Shown: positions 1-7,230, numbered from the stretch's first letter. The stretch: 39,150 bases of DNA from a virus (IMGVR_UViG_3300050821_015342:1-39150); one strand, 5' to 3'. Program-made: numbers and translations. Notes: generated by a model not told the origin, from the letters alone.

Positions 1-273
1 ATGGCTCTGTGGCTCGGTTGCGGGGTGCTGAGCTACGCAGGCCAGATGGCATACGATCGGGTCCGGAATGTCGAGTACGATCACTTGTGTCGCATGGTTA
101 GAGCGGCGGCTATCTGCGACCAGGAATTAGCCCGAGAGCGCTCAGAGGAAATGCTCATTTCCTTATTCGGACCCATCGCATTGCTGACGTCCCTGGCTGG
201 CACCGGCCTCTTTCACAGCGGCCTCTCCTGGTCCAACGATCCGCGAGGGAACAGGATGGAGCCTCAGCGATGA
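1..273 (+). CDS. Small predicted membrane protein, possibly 5'-partial
   Basis: The frame opens with ATG on the first base of the window, so the true start may lie upstream. The 90-residue product has a hydrophobic N-terminus (about residues 1-18) and a clear hydrophobic stretch at about 51-72 (LISLFGPIALLTSLAGTG), consistent with one or two membrane helices. Its stop overlaps the next ATG by four bases, which suggests translational coupling. I recognise no family. A holin-like or other inner-membrane role is possible, but nothing beyond hydrophobicity supports it. Confidence 0.6.
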   Translation: MALWLGCGVLSYAGQMAYDRVRNVEYDHLCRMVRAAAICDQELARERSEEMLISLFGPIALLTSLAGTGLFHSGLSWSNDPRGNRMEPQR

Positions 274-542
274 TCGGGAAGCGCGCCGAGCCGGATGGCC
301 ATATATGCGACATCGAGCATGCCGAAGAGCTTCTTGAAACCTCTTTACGGATGTATCCCGGGCATGACTTCCGCGTCGGCATGCGCAGCGCGATGATGGA
401 TGCGGCCCATCTGTGCGACCGCATTGCTGGCGAGATACTCGCGTCCCGCCGAAAATCCAGGATGCGGGACGCTGAGGTGGCTGCGGTGCGCCGCTGCGCT
501 GATGCGATAGACAAGATGCGGACATTGGTTGACGTGCCATGA
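270..542 (+). CDS. Hypothetical small helical protein
   Basis: This 90-residue product is not recognised. It looks mostly helical, rich in Ala, Arg and acidic residues, with four cysteines spread along its length and a C-terminal CADAIDKMR segment. Small phage proteins of alphaproteobacterial phages often end in a similar alanine-rich helix. It is linked to both neighbours by ATGA overlaps (start inside the previous stop, stop inside the next start), which is the main evidence that the frame is used. Function unknown. Confidence 0.6.
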   Translation: MIGKRAEPDGHICDIEHAEELLETSLRMYPGHDFRVGMRSAMMDAAHLCDRIAGEILASRRKSRMRDAEVAAVRRCADAIDKMRTLVDVP

Positions 543-865
543 CGGTGATCGAGCGGCTGCGCGCTGCAACCGAAGGCAGCACCGAACTGGACCTGGAGAT
601 TGCCAGAGCGATCGGCCGAGACCCTGAAACCTTCACCGCCGACCTTGGCGGGGGATGGATGGCTGCAGGTGTCGAGTTCGTCCCGCGCTGGACCAGAAGG
701 GTCGAGGTTGCTGCGACTTTATTGCCAGCCGACCTGTCATGGGGCGTTGCCAGTTACGGCGGCGCTGCCAGCGCATGGTGTAGCTCAGGGGATGATTGTG
801 GGGCCGCCACCCCCGCGCTCGCGCTCTGCGTCGCAGCGCTGATGGCGAGGGGCGTTAAGGCTTGA
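539..865 (+). CDS. Phage ABA-sandwich domain protein
   Basis: The 108-residue product starts MTVIERLRAATEGS and ends in GAATPALALCVAALMAR. It has VPRWTRR near the middle, followed by a tryptophan-containing stretch. This order (VP-R-[YW]-T, then LLP..LSW, then GATPALALC-ALKAR) matches the small phage ABA-sandwich family common in alphaproteobacterial phages; family membership is from memory of that pattern. The role of the family is unknown. It is the last gene of the first small cluster and is followed by a strong intrinsic terminator. Confidence 0.75.
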   Translation: MTVIERLRAATEGSTELDLEIARAIGRDPETFTADLGGGWMAAGVEFVPRWTRRVEVAATLLPADLSWGVASYGGAASAWCSSGDDCGAATPALALCVAALMARGVKA

Positions 866-938
866 CCGGAATCGGTTTGCTGGCGCGGCATGCCAAGGTG
901 ACCGGCTGTTCGGTCATTGAACGTTTCCTCCTAAACTC

Positions 939-975
939 GCCCCTGGGCCGATCGGTTCCGGGGGCATTTTCTTTT
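939..975 (+). terminator. Rho-independent terminator after the first gene cluster
   Basis: A GC-rich inverted repeat (GCCCCTGGG pairing with TTCCGGGGGC, about nine pairs including G-T wobbles) encloses a short loop and is followed at once by ATTTTCTTTT. This is a textbook intrinsic terminator on the plus strand. It separates the 1-865 cluster from the genes that begin at 1040. A TTG-started frame running through this element (862-1047) is therefore unlikely to be a gene. Confidence 0.8.
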
Positions 976-984
976 GGAGCCATA

Positions 985-1014
985 TTGACATGTGCAGAAA
1001 TTGAGGGATGTGAT
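985..1014 (+). promoter_or_regulatory. Candidate sigma70-type promoter for the terminase-side operon
   Basis: A perfect -35 hexamer TTGACA (985-990) lies ten bases after the terminator U-tract. Eighteen bases downstream is TGTGAT (1009-1014), matching the -10 consensus at four of six positions. Transcription would begin near 1020, just before the strong ribosome site GGAAAGGA and the ATG at 1040. Position immediately after a terminator and before a long run of coupled genes supports it; the weak -10 and 18-base spacer argue for caution. Confidence 0.5.
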
Positions 1015-1039
1015 GGACCGGAATCGGAAAGGACAGATC

Positions 1040-1144
1040 ATGTCTAAGTCGGTGAAAACGGTTGTGACGGGCATAGCCTGCCTGGCGTTCGGCGTGTCGA
1101 TCGGATTTGTGTTGGTAACGGCGTTGGCGGGAGCGGTGCCATGA
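1040..1144 (+). CDS. 34-residue single-pass membrane peptide
   Basis: The ATG follows a good Shine-Dalgarno sequence, GGAAAGGA, nine bases upstream. The product is MSKSVKTVVTG followed by a hydrophobic segment of about 22 residues (ACLAFGVSIGFVLVTALAGA) and a short tail. This is a classic single-pass small membrane peptide with a positively charged N-terminus. Its stop overlaps the ATG of the next gene by four bases. It is the first gene after the candidate promoter. Function unknown; small phage membrane peptides include holins, superinfection-exclusion and envelope-stress factors, and nothing here distinguishes these. Confidence 0.6.
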   Translation: MSKSVKTVVTGIACLAFGVSIGFVLVTALAGAVP

Positions 1145-1356
1145 TCACTGATCCTCCGTTCATTTCGTGGGCGCCAGTGATCCGGGCCACTCCCCTGGAG
1201 CACCCTCTAGGTCGTACGTGCGCGCGCCATGGGCGGTTCCTTAACGGTGCCAGCCTATGTCCGGCGTGCATCCGGGAAGAAGAAGGTCGGCGGGCTCGGG
1301 CGGCAGTGGCCTTGGCCGCCGAGGAAGCGGAGCGGGCGGAGATGTACGGACTATGA
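1141..1356 (+). CDS. Small protein with a putative Cys/His metal site
   Basis: The 71-residue product carries CARHGRF and then LCPACIREEE, giving C-x-x-H and C-x-x-C pairs about 13 residues apart, which could hold one zinc ion. After that comes a charged alanine-rich helix (about 47-66). It is translationally coupled to the membrane peptide before it and the gene after it by four-base overlaps. I do not recognise a named family. A nucleic-acid or protein-binding mini zinc ribbon is a reasonable guess. Confidence 0.55.
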   Translation: MITDPPFISWAPVIRATPLEHPLGRTCARHGRFLNGASLCPACIREEEGRRARAAVALAAEEAERAEMYGL

Positions 1357-1535
1357 GCAACCTACCTGTCTGGGGAATCGTCGGGCCGCGCGGCTCTGAG
1401 GAGTTCACCTGCGAAGGCATGGAGGACTGGGAGTGGGCGCGCTGCCACTGGGACGGCTGCGAGAACTTCGTTTGCGTCCGACTGAGCGACATTCATTGCT
1501 GGGTGCACGCTGACGGTCAGCCGACCGGGGCGTAA
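1353..1535 (+). CDS. Hypothetical Cys/Trp-rich small protein
   Basis: I chose the internal ATG at 1353 rather than a longer upstream extension because it overlaps the preceding stop as ATGA and because the upstream part reads as low-complexity Gly/Arg. The 60-residue product MSNLPVWGIVGPRG contains CHWDGCENFVCVRLSDIHCW, with four closely spaced cysteines and histidines that could bind zinc. No family recognised. Confidence 0.5.
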   Translation: MSNLPVWGIVGPRGSEEFTCEGMEDWEWARCHWDGCENFVCVRLSDIHCWVHADGQPTGA

Positions 1536-1573
1536 TATATCGAAAGCCTGAAGCGGCAGCCGGAGACGGCGGA

Positions 1574-1810
1574 GTGAGCGGCCTTCTCGGCCCGCTGCTA
1601 GGGACGGGGGCCGGCGTAGGCTACTCGGCAGCCCAGGCAACGGAAGAACAGCGGCAGGCTGCGTGGCAGCCTGCCGCCCAGGCCCGTTTGAGCGATGTCA
1701 CAGCGATAGTCGGCGCACCGGCGCTCTGGTGGATGTCGCCGCCTCCTGAACCCGGCATCCACTGGACACGGACCGGTGGGAAGTCCTGGCGGGTGATGAT
1801 CGTAAGATGA
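1574..1810 (+). CDS. Hypothetical protein with Gly-rich N-terminus
   Basis: A GTG start is preceded by a GGAGACGGCGGA purine stretch. The 78-residue product begins MSGLLGPLLGTGAGVGYSAA, then has a Gln/Ala-rich helix and a C-terminal WTRTGGKSWRVMIVR. It overlaps the next gene by ATGA. I do not recognise it. Confidence 0.45.
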   Translation: MSGLLGPLLGTGAGVGYSAAQATEEQRQAAWQPAAQARLSDVTAIVGAPALWWMSPPPEPGIHWTRTGGKSWRVMIVR

Positions 1811-1986
1811 GCGAAACGCTGGTCCAGGTCCGCGCGCCGCACTTCTGCGCCGGGCTCGTCGTGGTCGGTAACCGGTGTACCGAGGCCGCGCCGATCCTGC
1901 GTAAGGCCTGCGTGGGCAAGTCGCGGCAGCAACTGCGGAACTATTTCATCCGGCGCGGCTGGAAGGCCGTGATCGTGACTCCGTGA
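1807..1986 (+). CDS. 59-residue hypothetical protein
   Basis: The frame starts inside the previous stop (ATGA) and its own TGA lies inside the next GTG start, so it is locked into the coupled series. The product MSETLVQVRAPHFCAGLVVV continues with GNRCTEAAPILRKACVGKS and a C-terminal RRGWKAVIVTP. The pattern (APHFCAGL, then GNRCTEAAPIL, then W-x-A) resembles small phage proteins often found beside replication or terminase genes. Function unknown. Confidence 0.65.
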   Translation: MSETLVQVRAPHFCAGLVVVGNRCTEAAPILRKACVGKSRQQLRNYFIRRGWKAVIVTP

Positions 1987-2186
1987 GTCGCAGTTGGCAG
2001 TGCATCGCCACGCCAGATGGTGGCCCGATTGTAGTCTGTCCTGTCGATGACCTGATTCGGCATGCGCTGCAAAGCGAGGATTGCCCATGCCGACCGTTTT
2101 GGGAGGATGGCGTTTTCGTTCACAACGCATTCGATCTTCGGCAGGAAGATGAGCGGAGCGGCAACGATAAGCCGAATCGGTCCTGA
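1983..2186 (+). CDS. Hypothetical Cys-containing small protein
   Basis: GTG start overlapping the upstream stop by four bases. The 67-residue product reads MSRSWQCIATPDGGPIVVC and then includes SEDCPCRPFWEDGVFVHNAF. The N-terminal part looks like a small beta hairpin and the C-terminus is charged. No family recognised; it belongs to the coupled small-gene run that precedes the terminase. Confidence 0.45.
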   Translation: MSRSWQCIATPDGGPIVVCPVDDLIRHALQSEDCPCRPFWEDGVFVHNAFDLRQEDERSGNDKPNRS

Positions 2187-2204
2187 CCGCGCTATAGCGG
2201 CGCA

Positions 2205-2420
2205 ATGTCAAAACCCGAGGTCCGCCCTCCCGAGGAGCACAATACGGAGACCTGGCACTGGGTGCAGGTCTTCAACCGCGAGGTCTGGCCGATCCGCTGG
2301 GAGAACCGCTCTGGCCATTGGATCAACGGCAACGCGGTGGTTTCACCGGTCCGCGCCGCCGAACTGAGGTGGGCCGACATTCGTCCAACCGAGACGCCGC
2401 CCAGTGCCGAGCCAGCGTGA
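2205..2420 (+). CDS. Small Trp-rich hypothetical protein before the terminase
   Basis: ATG start at 2205. The 71-residue product has six tryptophans (for example TWHWVQVFNREVWPIRWEN) and a Pro-rich end. It overlaps the start of the terminase gene by 17 bases, so it is probably cotranscribed. A small terminase subunit is sometimes encoded here, but this protein lacks a visible helix-turn-helix and is shorter than usual, so I do not call it one. Confidence 0.5.
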   Translation: MSKPEVRPPEEHNTETWHWVQVFNREVWPIRWENRSGHWINGNAVVSPVRAAELRWADIRPTETPPSAEPA

Positions 2421-3990
2421 CCTCGACCGGCTGGCCACGCTCCTCGCGTCGGTCAGCAAGGACCCCTACCAGTTCGTCCTGCTGTGTTTCCCGTGGGGCG
2501 TCAAAGGCACCGAACTTGAGAACCACGAGGGTCCAGACGTCTGGCAGACGATCGTTCTCAAAGAAATAAGGGACGGCCTTAAGAGTATTGACGAAGTCAT
2601 AAGGGAGGCTATAGCCAGCGGACATGGTGTTGGCAAGTCGGGATTAGTAAGCTGGCTAATATTGTGGGCCATGTCTACTATGACAGACTGTAAAGGCGTT
2701 GTCACGGCAAATACGGAGACTCAGTTAAAAACCAAAACCTGGGCCGAACTCGCGAAATGGCATCGGCTGTTCATTGGCGAGCACATGTTCGTCGTTACGG
2801 CTACTTCGATCTATTCGTCTGATCCAAAGCACGAGCGGACATGGCGCGTGGACGCAGTGCCGTGGTCGGAAAAGAACCCCCAGGCCTTCGCCGGTCTTCA
2901 TAATCAGGACAAGCGCATCCTGCTGATCTTCGATGAGGCGGCCGATATTGCCGATATCATCTGGGAGACCGCCGAAGGCGCCCTGACTGATGCCAACACC
3001 GAAATCATCTGGGGTGTGTTCGGCAACCCGTCCCACAATAACGGGCGCTTTCGGAGTTGCTTTGGACGGTTCAGACATCGCTGGAACCCGCACCATGTCG
3101 ATGGGCGCAACGCCCGTATGTCGAACAAGAAACTGTATAAGGAATGGGAGACCGATCACGGCATCGACTCGGACTTCTTCAAAATCCGCGTGCTCGGGCA
3201 GTTCCCGGACGCCAGTTCGGGCCAGTTCATCCCGATTCGGTTGGCCGAAGACGCCGCCTCTCCTGATCGTGACATCCAGGCCACGGTCTACGATCCTCTC
3301 ATCATGGGGGTTGACTGCGCCCGGACCGGCCCCGATGGCAGCGTGATCCGGTTCCGTCGCGGTCGTGACGCAAGGTCCATCCCGCCGATCAAGTATCGAG
3401 GATCGGACACCATGGAGTTCGCCGCCATCGTGGTGGCCGAGTACGAACTGCACCGGCCCGATGCGGTGTTCATCGACGTCGGTGGCCCAGGAGGCGGGGT
3501 AGTCGATCGCTGCCGTCAGTTGGGCATCCCGGTGATAGAAATCGCCTTCGGCGCCCGGGCTTTGGCCGGTAGAGGAAATGACAGTTATTACAACCTGCGG
3601 GCCCAAATGTGGGGCCTGATGCGCGATTGGCTCAAGACGGGTATGATCGACAATGATCGGGACCTGATCGACGGCATGACCAGCATCCAGTACGACTACC
3701 GGGCTTTGGAAGGGATCGACGCCATCATCCTTGAGAGAAAGTCCGAAATGCGGTCTCGCGGACTGCCTTCTCCCGACGATGCGGACGCACTTGCCTGCAC
3801 ATTCGCGATGCCTGTCCAGCCGCGCGACCACACTGCCGTCCTGACGAGCCGACTCCGTTCCGCCCACGAGTCCGAGTACCAGCCGATGGGCGAAGCATGG
3901 CGGGTCGGTCGGAATGAAGGTCGTTCGTCCGGCCAGAACACCTGGATGCCGCACGGCGACCGCTGGACACCCTCGCGTTATGGCCGTTGA
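2404..3990 (+). CDS. terL: Terminase large subunit (packaging ATPase-nuclease)
   Basis: This 528-residue protein is the DNA packaging motor and headful or unit-length nuclease that docks on the portal. The ATPase domain shows a Walker A loop SGHGVGKS (residues 72-79), a Walker B strand RILLIFDEAAD (171-181, D177/E178) and a coupling motif WGVFGNPSHNNG (203-214). The C-terminal RNase H-like nuclease domain has MGVDCARTGPDGS (301-313, D304), AVFIDVGGPGGG (354-365, D358) and SPDDADALACTFA (456-468), giving the usual acidic triad. Length is typical. The GTG start lies inside the previous gene. Codons in roughly 2550-2745, covering Walker A, are unusually rich in ATA, AGG, TTA and CTA compared with the rest of the gene. 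Confidence 0.95.
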   Translation: MPSQRDLDRLATLLASVSKDPYQFVLLCFPWGVKGTELENHEGPDVWQTIVLKEIRDGLKSIDEVIREAIASGHGVGKSGLVSWLILWAMSTMTDCKGVVTANTETQLKTKTWAELAKWHRLFIGEHMFVVTATSIYSSDPKHERTWRVDAVPWSEKNPQAFAGLHNQDKRILLIFDEAADIADIIWETAEGALTDANTEIIWGVFGNPSHNNGRFRSCFGRFRHRWNPHHVDGRNARMSNKKLYKEWETDHGIDSDFFKIRVLGQFPDASSGQFIPIRLAEDAASPDRDIQATVYDPLIMGVDCARTGPDGSVIRFRRGRDARSIPPIKYRGSDTMEFAAIVVAEYELHRPDAVFIDVGGPGGGVVDRCRQLGIPVIEIAFGARALAGRGNDSYYNLRAQMWGLMRDWLKTGMIDNDRDLIDGMTSIQYDYRALEGIDAIILERKSEMRSRGLPSPDDADALACTFAMPVQPRDHTAVLTSRLRSAHESEYQPMGEAWRVGRNEGRSSGQNTWMPHGDRWTPSRYGR

Positions 3991-4117
3991 CGTGACTCCC
4001 CAAGGCTGCGCAATTTGTCTCTGGACGGTGGTGCCGAGGTGGTCGCCACCATAGGAGCCGGAGTTACGTCCTTTCGCCGGGCTCAGACGCCGCCGTCCGT
4101 TTCGAAGGAGAGATAAC

Positions 4118-4333
4118 ATCGGCGCTCTGTTTTCATCCCCCCATACACCGGCTGCGCCGCCTCCTCCGCCGGCCGCCGCGGCGCCTGGCACGCTGGCGCA
4201 GGCGTCCACGAATGTTGCCGCGCAAAATCTGGTTAACACTGAGCAATTATTCGGGGGCACCATCACCAACCAGGGCGGCGCGCAGGGCCAGCAGCCGACC
4301 ACCGCTGATACAAAGCGCTCCCTGCTGGGATAA
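4118..4333 (+). CDS. Small Pro/Ala-rich virion-type protein, apparent ATC start
   Basis: An open frame follows a strong ribosome site AAGGAGA (4105-4111). No ATG, GTG or TTG fits; the codon at the correct distance is ATC, giving (M)GALFSSPHTPAAPPPPPAA. Many phages encode a small protein between terminase and portal that begins MG-[SG]-LF-S-P-K-P and is Pro-rich, so the reading frame and start are plausible. A CTG three codons later is the alternative. The C-terminus TKRSLLG repeats the end of the next gene. The stop overlaps the following ATG (TAATG). About 71 residues. Role unknown; possibly a head-assembly accessory. Confidence 0.6.
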   Translation: MGALFSSPHTPAAPPPPPAAAAPGTLAQASTNVAAQNLVNTEQLFGGTITNQGGAQGQQPTTADTKRSLLG

Positions 4334-4551
4334 TGGGCGCCAACTTCCACGCCGCCAATCCGAATCCGCCGGGTAGTCCGGCCAACCCGACGTCCGGCGG
4401 CGTTCAGCAGGTTGTCAGCAACGTCATCAACGGAATGAACGGGGTGACCGCCTCTCCCCCAGGCATCGTCGGCAACCTGGTCGGCGGCCTTGGTGGGAGC
4501 GCTCAGCCGGCGGTGGGAGCCGCCGCCGCGAAACGTTCACTGCTCGGGTAA
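4333..4551 (+). CDS. Small Gly/Asn/Pro-rich protein with KRSLLG tail
   Basis: The 72-residue product MGANFHAANPNPPGSP is followed by a valine/asparagine/glycine-rich centre and ends AAAAKRSLLG. The terminal hexapeptide KRSLLG is identical to that of the preceding gene, which suggests a tandem duplication of the tail or a shared docking signal. Start and stop are joined as TAATG, so translation is probably coupled. No known function; context between terminase and portal suggests a virion or head-assembly role. Confidence 0.6.
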   Translation: MGANFHAANPNPPGSPANPTSGGVQQVVSNVINGMNGVTASPPGIVGNLVGGLGGSAQPAVGAAAAKRSLLG

Positions 4552-4638
4552 CTTTCACCGTACGATCACGCAGCAGACCCCTTGGGAATCGGTGCCCTTC
4601 GGTCCTATCAGCCGACAACCGAGTAGGAAGCACCACGG

Positions 4639-4848
4639 GTGTCGCATCTCACGCCTTACAGAGACATCGGAGACCCGAGCCGGGTCGGCTGGATGTGCCC
4701 CGGCTGTCTCCACCCCAATCTTCTCAGCAACGGTTTGATCAAGTGCGAGGCGTGTGATCACTCGCTTGACCAGAAGAAGGTGCGCCAGGCGATTCAGATG
4801 CGGCGTCAACGATTGTCGGTCCGCATCGGCGGATGGTTGGTGGGCTGA
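4639..4848 (+). CDS. Zinc-ribbon-like small protein
   Basis: GTG start with TAGGAAG about nine bases upstream. The 69-residue product contains MCPGCLHPNLL followed by IKCEACDHSLD, a two-knuckle C-x2-C / C-x2-C arrangement typical of a zinc ribbon, then a basic helix (KKVRQAIQMRRQR). It could bind nucleic acid or protein. The stop and the next start share one base (TGATG). Confidence 0.6.
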   Translation: MSHLTPYRDIGDPSRVGWMCPGCLHPNLLSNGLIKCEACDHSLDQKKVRQAIQMRRQRLSVRIGGWLVG

Positions 4849-5561
4849 TGGCATATCATTTCATAATCTGGGCGGCGACCCGGACATCGTCGACAAGCCT
4901 CGCGAGCGCGACCAACGCCGAGAACGAGCCGTTTCATTTCGGCCCACCGCCCAACCGGCTCAACTGGGCCTATGCGGACTGGCAGAAGCAACGCACCAAT
5001 GAGAAGCTGATCTCTGGGCTGTCTCTGGCCCTCTCTGATCGGCCCTGCTTCAAACATTTGCCGGAGTGGTTCGACGATGACTTCAACGTCGGTCTGGCGA
5101 AACGATCGACCGCTTTCGGCTATCGCCACATTCACCTGATCCGGCTCAACGAACTCGAGCGGCTGATCAGCAACGATGTTGCCGGTCAGTTGGATGCGTG
5201 GTGGCCAAAAGAAGCGAAGGAGCGGTTTGCCGAGTTACGGAGTGGCACACGAAGGCTCAACCCATTGGACGTGCCTCGGCTGATCGGTAACGCCAAACGG
5301 GTGCGGGCTGCATGGAATGCTGTTGAGCCGCATCTGTCGCCGGTTCTGACTGTTCTTCAGGAACGTTTGACCGGCAAGGACGCGGACACCAGGATCGGGA
5401 CGCTCCGCAAGATCGCCGACTTTCTCGACCTCCCTTCGGACAGCTTGCGCGATCTCGATTTGTCGATGCGCAACGGCGGCCAGAACACGGCGCAAATCCT
5501 CGATCTCTTGCCCAACGTCGGGGAACTGAGAACGCGGCTGATGGAGGAAGGTCTAGCATGA
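4848..5561 (+). CDS. Sulfotransferase-like protein (PAPS-dependent family)
   Basis: The 237-residue product begins with a strand-loop-helix, FIIWAATRTSSTSLASA (residues 5-21), which resembles the 5'-phosphosulfate-binding loop of sulfotransferases (R-[TS]-[GS]-S-T). HIHLIRLNELERLISND (94-110) matches the 3'-phosphate-binding segment with Arg and Ser, followed by QLDAWW as in Stf0-like enzymes. IGTLRKIADFLDLP (183-196) matches the usual late helix. Expected activity is transfer of sulfate from PAPS to a glycan or lipid. The loop has SS where most have GS, so activity is not certain. The ATG at 4848 overlaps the previous stop. It lies two genes before a glycosyltransferase. Confidence 0.65.
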   Translation: MAYHFIIWAATRTSSTSLASATNAENEPFHFGPPPNRLNWAYADWQKQRTNEKLISGLSLALSDRPCFKHLPEWFDDDFNVGLAKRSTAFGYRHIHLIRLNELERLISNDVAGQLDAWWPKEAKERFAELRSGTRRLNPLDVPRLIGNAKRVRAAWNAVEPHLSPVLTVLQERLTGKDADTRIGTLRKIADFLDLPSDSLRDLDLSMRNGGQNTAQILDLLPNVGELRTRLMEEGLA

Positions 5562-5866
5562 CAATTCCTGGGGATGGCGCGCTATTGCGATTCGAACTCT
5601 CAGTAGAATCAATGCGCCTCAACATCTTGCAGGCGCTATCCGCTCGGGAACTTGACCTACAGGCGTTGGTGAACTCCGAACTCGAATGCATGAAGAATGA
5701 CTTGCCAGCCATCGTTCGAAACGCCGTCCGCGATGGCACCAAGGCGGTGATTGAGCGTGCTGTCAGCGCGGCGATCTTTGACCTCCAAAGACAAATCCAA
5801 CCGGCCGTCCGTAAGGCGGTGTCGGACGTGCTTGCTCAGGCATTCCCAGAAGAGGGAGCGCTGTGA
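5558..5866 (+). CDS. Hypothetical helical protein between sulfotransferase and glycosyltransferase
   Basis: The 102-residue product is almost entirely amphipathic helix (for example VNSELECMKNDLPAIVRNAV, then QIQPAVRKAVSDVLAQAF). It has no signal or membrane segment. ATGA and GTGA overlaps join it to both flanking enzyme genes, so the three are probably made together. Function not recognised; an oligomerising helical partner is possible. Confidence 0.55.
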   Translation: MTIPGDGALLRFELSVESMRLNILQALSARELDLQALVNSELECMKNDLPAIVRNAVRDGTKAVIERAVSAAIFDLQRQIQPAVRKAVSDVLAQAFPEEGAL

Positions 5867-6960
5867 TCCCCGACTCCCGCGACGAAGCCCCGGTCCCCCG
5901 CCGCCCTCACCACGTCGCGCCGCACATCGCCTCGGCCCGGTGTGTTTTCGTGATCCACAAGCGAGAGCCGTCGCTCCCGGGAAGTGAAGCCGGTCTCGGA
6001 ATCACGATCAATTGCAACATGCGGGTTCTGCGGGAGCACGGCGTCGATGCCCAAAGCTGGGGCGTGCAGACATTCCAGCAGCTTTGCCACCGGCTGGAAA
6101 GCGAGGAGCACAAAACGGGGCGTCCGATCACGCATGTGATCGTCTCGACTCCGAATTTCCTGGTCCCGCATCAGTTTGCGGAGTTGGCCCAGAGATGGCC
6201 CGAGGTCGAGTTCGTTATGCTCGCCCATACCGGCCTGGCCTATCTGTGCATCGACGATCACGGTCCCGAAAGGATCAGGGAACTGCTCCACCTGCAAAGA
6301 GCCACCCACAACTTCAAGGTGGCGGGCAACAATCCGCGCTTCGAGTGGTTCGGCATCTACGGGGTCAGGCCGTTACTGCTGCCGAACCTTTATGATACAG
6401 GCACCTTCGTCGAACCAGTCCACCATCGCAGGAACCACGATCCGGTCAGGATTGGCTCATTTGGAGAAAACCGCCCCTGGAAGAACCAGGAGGTCGCGGC
6501 CATGGCGGCGCTGTCAATCGCCCGAAAGTTGAACGTCCGGCTGGAACTGTTCGTCAACGCCGACCGGTGGAAGCAGACCTGGGGCTACTCCCAGGCCCGG
6601 AAGGAACTGTTCGACGGATTGCCCTGGGCGTCGCTTCACACGATCGAGTGGGCAGCATGGTCGAAGTTCCGCCAGATCGTCGGTACGATGGATCTTTGTC
6701 TGCATCCCTCGTTTGACGAGACTTTTTGCGTAGTTTGCGCTGACGGTATCGCCGAAGGCGTTCCCTCGGTTGTGACAGACGCCCTGGAATGGTCACCGCG
6801 CTCCTGGCAGGCGCCAGACCCCGCCGATCCAGAGAGCGTTGCCGCTGTCGGGCTTGGGTTGTTGGCAAATCGGGCCGCGGCGGTGCATGACGGTCGCAAG
6901 GCGCTGATCAGCTATGTGGAGGCCGGGGTGCGACGGTGGTTGGACTACTTTTGCGGATAG
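5863..6960 (+). CDS. GT-B fold glycosyltransferase, GT4-like
   Basis: The 365-residue protein has the layout of a GT-B glycosyltransferase. The N-terminal domain shows VFVIHKREPSLPGSE and THVIVSTPNFLVPHQF. The C-terminal donor domain starts near RIGSFGENRPWKN (about 195-207), the usual place for the phosphate-contacting Arg/Lys. It ends with DLCLHPSFDETFCVVCADGI (277-296), where the Glu in SFDETF and the following small residues match the E-x7-E-type donor motif. VPSVVTDALEW follows, as in GT4 enzymes. It probably transfers a sugar from a nucleotide donor; acceptor unknown. GTG start overlaps the previous stop. Confidence 0.75.
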   Translation: MIPDSRDEAPVPRRPHHVAPHIASARCVFVIHKREPSLPGSEAGLGITINCNMRVLREHGVDAQSWGVQTFQQLCHRLESEEHKTGRPITHVIVSTPNFLVPHQFAELAQRWPEVEFVMLAHTGLAYLCIDDHGPERIRELLHLQRATHNFKVAGNNPRFEWFGIYGVRPLLLPNLYDTGTFVEPVHHRRNHDPVRIGSFGENRPWKNQEVAAMAALSIARKLNVRLELFVNADRWKQTWGYSQARKELFDGLPWASLHTIEWAAWSKFRQIVGTMDLCLHPSFDETFCVVCADGIAEGVPSVVTDALEWSPRSWQAPDPADPESVAAVGLGLLANRAAAVHDGRKALISYVEAGVRRWLDYFCG

Positions 6961-6969
6961 GAACCGGGA

Positions 6970-7230
6970 ATGCCGAGCACCAAAGCGACCATGCGGAAGG
7001 AGAGGATAGAGCGGCTTCTCTCCGAACTTGAGTACGAACTCGTGCGCGGAGTTACAGAGGCGGAAATCGAAGAAGACATGACCTGGCGTTACATTTTGCC
7101 GATCAGCCGGACCTTTCCGAATGGGGCCGTCATCATGGAATTCCGCATGCGACCGGTCCCGCACCACGCAGTGCCGTTCCCGTTCGAGCCGCAGAAAGCC
7201 AACCTAAGGCTTGTAGGAGAAGACTCGTGA
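6970..7230 (+). CDS. Hypothetical protein before the S53 peptidase
   Basis: The 86-residue product begins with a charged helix (MRKERIERLLSELEYELVRG) and continues with a beta-rich part containing FPNGAVIMEFRMRPVP. It is soluble, with no recognised motif. Its stop is inside the GTG start of the peptidase gene, so the two are probably coupled; a role linked to the peptidase (inhibitor or chaperone) is possible but unproven. Confidence 0.55.
   Translation: MPSTKATMRKERIERLLSELEYELVRGVTEAEIEEDMTWRYILPISRTFPNGAVIMEFRMRPVPHHAVPFPFEPQKANLRLVGEDS

Noticed and set aside
862-1047. TTG-started 61-codon frame after the ABA-sandwich gene
   Set aside because: It would run through a strong intrinsic terminator and the candidate promoter and has no ribosome site; the sequence shows no protein-like pattern.
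2205-2420. Small terminase subunit
   Set aside because: Position fits, but the 71-residue Trp-rich protein lacks a recognisable DNA-binding helix-turn-helix and oligomerisation helix.
2725-4350. A 541-codon open frame on the minus strand across the terminase gene
   Set aside because: It is antisense to a terminase with all catalytic motifs, has no motif of its own, and arises from the codon bias of the GC-rich sense strand.
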